Assembly: GCF_001591445.1 (NCBI RefSeq) | Contig: NZ_BCUX01000025.1 | Coordinates: 31,724 to 95,723 of the forward strand | Source: Neobacillus drentensis NBRC 102427 | GTDB lineage: Bacteria > Bacillota > Bacilli > Bacillales > Cytobacillaceae | Reading direction: 5' to 3' | Length of the DNA: 64,000 nt | The notes under the pieces: generated by a model | Told to the model about the DNA's origin: nothing | The model's database searches: none | What the model saw: only the letters and a program-made list of their open reading frames with translations | Part shown: in pieces, positions 62,263 through 64,000 of the stretch | Numbering within the stretch: the stretch's first letter is position 1 | Layout of the letters: every line of letters begins with the position of its first letter | Made by a program: the position numbers and the translations under genes

Positions 62263-62502
62263 TTGAAAAAGAACAGATATTTACTTTGCCTTTTACTCTG
62301 TGGCATCTTGCTTTATTATGGAGCACCAAGACTATCCATTCATGCAGAAGGGCCCCAAGGGATATTTTCATTAGCCTGGCTCTCTTTTGCATTAATCGTC
62401 ATCGCTGGGAATCTTACAGGTCTGTTGTATAGTCCAAAAAGGCATGGACAAAAACTTCAAGCGGAGCGACGACCCGGAAAGAAATCCAGATCGTTTCATT
62501 GA
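62263..62502 (+). CDS. Small membrane protein, function unknown
   Basis: 79 residues with two hydrophobic helices (YLLCLLLCGILLYYGAPRL, about 6-24, and IFSLAWLSFALIVIAGNLTGLLY, about 34-56) and a strongly basic tail (SPKRHGQKLQAERRPGKKSRSFH), so the tail should be cytosolic. The first helix could also be a signal sequence. TTG start at 62263 with GGGGAGG 7-8 nt upstream. I do not recognise the family. It lies between ytkL and ytoI on the same strand. Confidence 0.65.
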   Translation: MKKNRYLLCLLLCGILLYYGAPRLSIHAEGPQGIFSLAWLSFALIVIAGNLTGLLYSPKRHGQKLQAERRPGKKSRSFH

Positions 62503-62625
62503 GAATTTTGCTAATGTGAGAATCCGCATTGAATCAAGGCTTTTAACACTCTATAATAAAATTTATACGTACTCCGAATTATTCTTAACAGAATGATTGG
62601 AATTTGATTATAGAGGGTGAAGGTC

Positions 62626-63945
62626 TTGGCCACTAAGCATGAACAAATTTTACAATATATTGATGGACTCCCTATTGGGGAAAAGATATCTGTCCGGCAA
62701 ATTGCTAAGGCGATGTCAGTTAGTGAAGGTACAGCCTACCGTGCGATTAAAGAAGCAGAAAATAAAGGCTATGTAAGTACGATTGAACGAGTAGGAACAA
62801 TTAGAATTGAACGGAAGAAGAAAGAGAATATTGAAAAGCTTACATTTGCCGAAGTTGTAAATATTGTTGATGGTCAGGTCTTGGGAGGAAGAACAGGCTT
62901 ACATAAAACTCTCAATAAATTTGTCATCGGTGCGATGAAATTAGAAGCGATGATGCGCTATACGGAGGCTGGTAACCTATTAATTGTCGGGAACCGGACG
63001 CAGGCACATGAACTGGCTTTAAAGGCAGGAGCTGCCGTACTGATTACCGGTGGATTTGATGCTGAAGATCATATCAAAAAGCTGGCAGATAATCTTGAAA
63101 TACCGGTTATTTCAACAAGTTATGATACGTTTACGGTTGCCACCATGATCAACCGGGCGATTTATGACCAATTAATAAAAAAAGAAATTATCCTAGTTGA
63201 AGATATTCTAACCCCTCTCGCTGATACTTTTTATTTAAAAACGACAGATAAGGTGTCAAAATGGCATGAATTTAATCAACAAACATCACACAGCCGCTAT
63301 CCTGTTGTTGACCAAAACATGAAGATTCAGGGGATGGTGACAAGCAAGGATATTTTAGGCCAGGATTTTGAAGTATCTATCGATAAGATTATGACCAAAC
63401 ATCCGATGTCGGTTAATGGGAAGACCAGTGTAGCTTCAACTGCCCATACCATGGTCTGGGAAGGAATTGAGGTTCTGCCAGTCACGGATGACTCAAACCG
63501 TCTAGAGGGTATTATTAGCAGGCAGGATGTTTTAAAGGCATTGCAAATGAACCAGCGGCAGCCGCAGGTTGGGGAAACGATTGATGATATCGTGACCAAT
63601 CAAATGGCATTAATGCAAGGAAGAGCAAAAGGCGAAGAGGTTTATTCCTGCGAAGTAACCCCGCAAATGACCAATCAACTTGGAACCATTTCTTACGGTG
63701 TCTTTACAACAATCGTCTCTGAAGCTGCCAACCGAATATTGAAATCATATAAAAAAGGTGACCTTGTCGTTGAAAATATGACCATTTACTTTATTAAACC
63801 AGTTCAAATGGAAAGTACTTTAGAAATTTATCCAAAAGTACTCGAAGTGGGGCGGAAATTTGGAAAAGTGGATGTAGAAGTTTTCAATGAGGGCATACTA
63901 GTTGGCAAAGCAATGATGATGTGTCAATTGCTGGATAGGAACTAG
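62626..63945 (+). CDS. ytoI: CBS/DRTGG/HTH/thioesterase-fold protein YtoI
   Basis: 439 residues with four modules in order: an N-terminal winged HTH (ISVRQIAKAMSVSEGTAYRAIKEAENKGYV, about 18-48), a DRTGG domain (about 70-180), two CBS domains (about 195-310; SRYPVVDQNMKIQGMVTSKDIL, VLPVTDDSNRLEGIISRQDVL) and a C-terminal hot-dog thioesterase-like domain (about 330-435). It looks like a sensor-regulator binding adenylates and perhaps acyl-CoA; no activity is established. The start is TTG 62626 (LATKHEQILQYID, as in B. subtilis YtoI) with GAGGGTGAAGG upstream; a GTG at 62617 is the alternative. Confidence 0.92.
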   Translation: MATKHEQILQYIDGLPIGEKISVRQIAKAMSVSEGTAYRAIKEAENKGYVSTIERVGTIRIERKKKENIEKLTFAEVVNIVDGQVLGGRTGLHKTLNKFVIGAMKLEAMMRYTEAGNLLIVGNRTQAHELALKAGAAVLITGGFDAEDHIKKLADNLEIPVISTSYDTFTVATMINRAIYDQLIKKEIILVEDILTPLADTFYLKTTDKVSKWHEFNQQTSHSRYPVVDQNMKIQGMVTSKDILGQDFEVSIDKIMTKHPMSVNGKTSVASTAHTMVWEGIEVLPVTDDSNRLEGIISRQDVLKALQMNQRQPQVGETIDDIVTNQMALMQGRAKGEEVYSCEVTPQMTNQLGTISYGVFTTIVSEAANRILKSYKKGDLVVENMTIYFIKPVQMESTLEIYPKVLEVGRKFGKVDVEVFNEGILVGKAMMMCQLLDRN

Positions 63946-64000
63946 ACAGTTTTATCAAATTTATATCCATAAAAAAAGCCGCTTCATTTTTCAGTAAAGA

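Noticed and set aside
63946..64000. Possible terminator arm (AAAAAAAGCCGCTTC) at the window end
   Set aside because: The second arm lies outside the window, so it cannot be supported.

Overview
The window is an AT-rich chromosomal segment of an endospore-forming Bacillaceae bacterium. Gene content and order follow the Bacillus subtilis ytz-ytl-ytm-ytn-yto-ytp-murC-ytxGHJ-aroA-ccpA-acuCBA/acsA-tyrS-rpsD-dgcP-refZ-ezrA-nifZ-thiI-sspA-ppnK-sppA-ytfIJ-tpx-ytxK-ackA-moaB-ytkL-ytoI region. Sporulation genes (alpha/beta SASP, ytfJ, refZ) and sigma-B, sigma-F, sigma-G and sigma-H type promoters support this. The genus is not proven by the sequence; a Neobacillus/Mesobacillus-like member is my inference. 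Relative to the B. subtilis map as I remember it, ytpR (between ytpQ and sftA), motPS (between ccpA and acuC), braB and argGH are absent, while a large class A PBP, a methionine gamma-lyase-like gene and ald-pepQ are present.

Layout. 1-9.7 kb: end of an ArsR-type regulator, an amino-acid permease, a DeoR-type HTH protein (ytzE), D-amino acid transaminase, a cysteine-synthase paralogue, an RNA phosphodiesterase, a lipid kinase overlapping a type I pullulanase, ytmP and ytzH. 9.7-19 kb: trmB, a lactonase (ytnP), ytzB, ytoP, a DUF84 NTPase, ytpP, ytpQ, the DNA translocase SftA and murC. 19.1-20.9 kb: an intact IS1182-family element inserted in an intergenic repeat. 21-31 kb: ampS, the ytxGHJ stress operon behind a sigma-B promoter, aroA, ccpA, acuCBA and the divergent acsA. 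31-46 kb: PBP, T-box-controlled tyrS, a second copy of the intergenic repeat, rpsD with its leader, the diguanylate cyclase dgcP, a cre-preceded MGL gene, fRMsr, refZ, ezrA, nifZ-thiI and an SASP gene. 46-64 kb: an acyl-CoA synthetase, rarD, NAD kinase, sppA-yteJ, ytfIJ, tpx, ytxK, ackA, an EcsC-like gene with moaB, a universal stress protein, a Gly-rich repeat protein, ald, a structured RNA candidate, pepQ, ytkL and ytoI.

How the genes fit together. There is a carbon-overflow cluster: ccpA itself, acetate production (ackA with a consensus cre upstream of its promoter), acetate re-assimilation (acsA) with its reversible acetylation switch (acuA acetylase, acuC deacetylase, acuB), a second acyl-CoA synthetase, and a cre directly in front of the methionine gamma-lyase-like gene. 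A second theme is division and sporulation: ezrA, refZ (sigma-H promoter plus Spo0A box), sftA, murC, SASP, ytfJ. A third is thiol and redox chemistry: ytpP, ytxJ, tpx, fRMsr, nifZ-thiI.

Most unusual items. (i) An apparently independent minus-strand RNA gene between ald and pepQ, with its own promoter and terminator and a long two-part closing helix that includes strand-diagnostic G-U pairs. (ii) A roughly 190-240 bp intergenic repeat built of three look-alike hairpins, present twice; the IS1182 element sits inside the first hairpin of one copy and is flanked by a 9-bp duplication. (iii) An identical 18-bp dyad motif near the permease and aroA genes. (iv) Possible short leader ORFs before aroA and ackA. 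(v) A Gly/Phe repeat protein with a YG/PYYPY tail.
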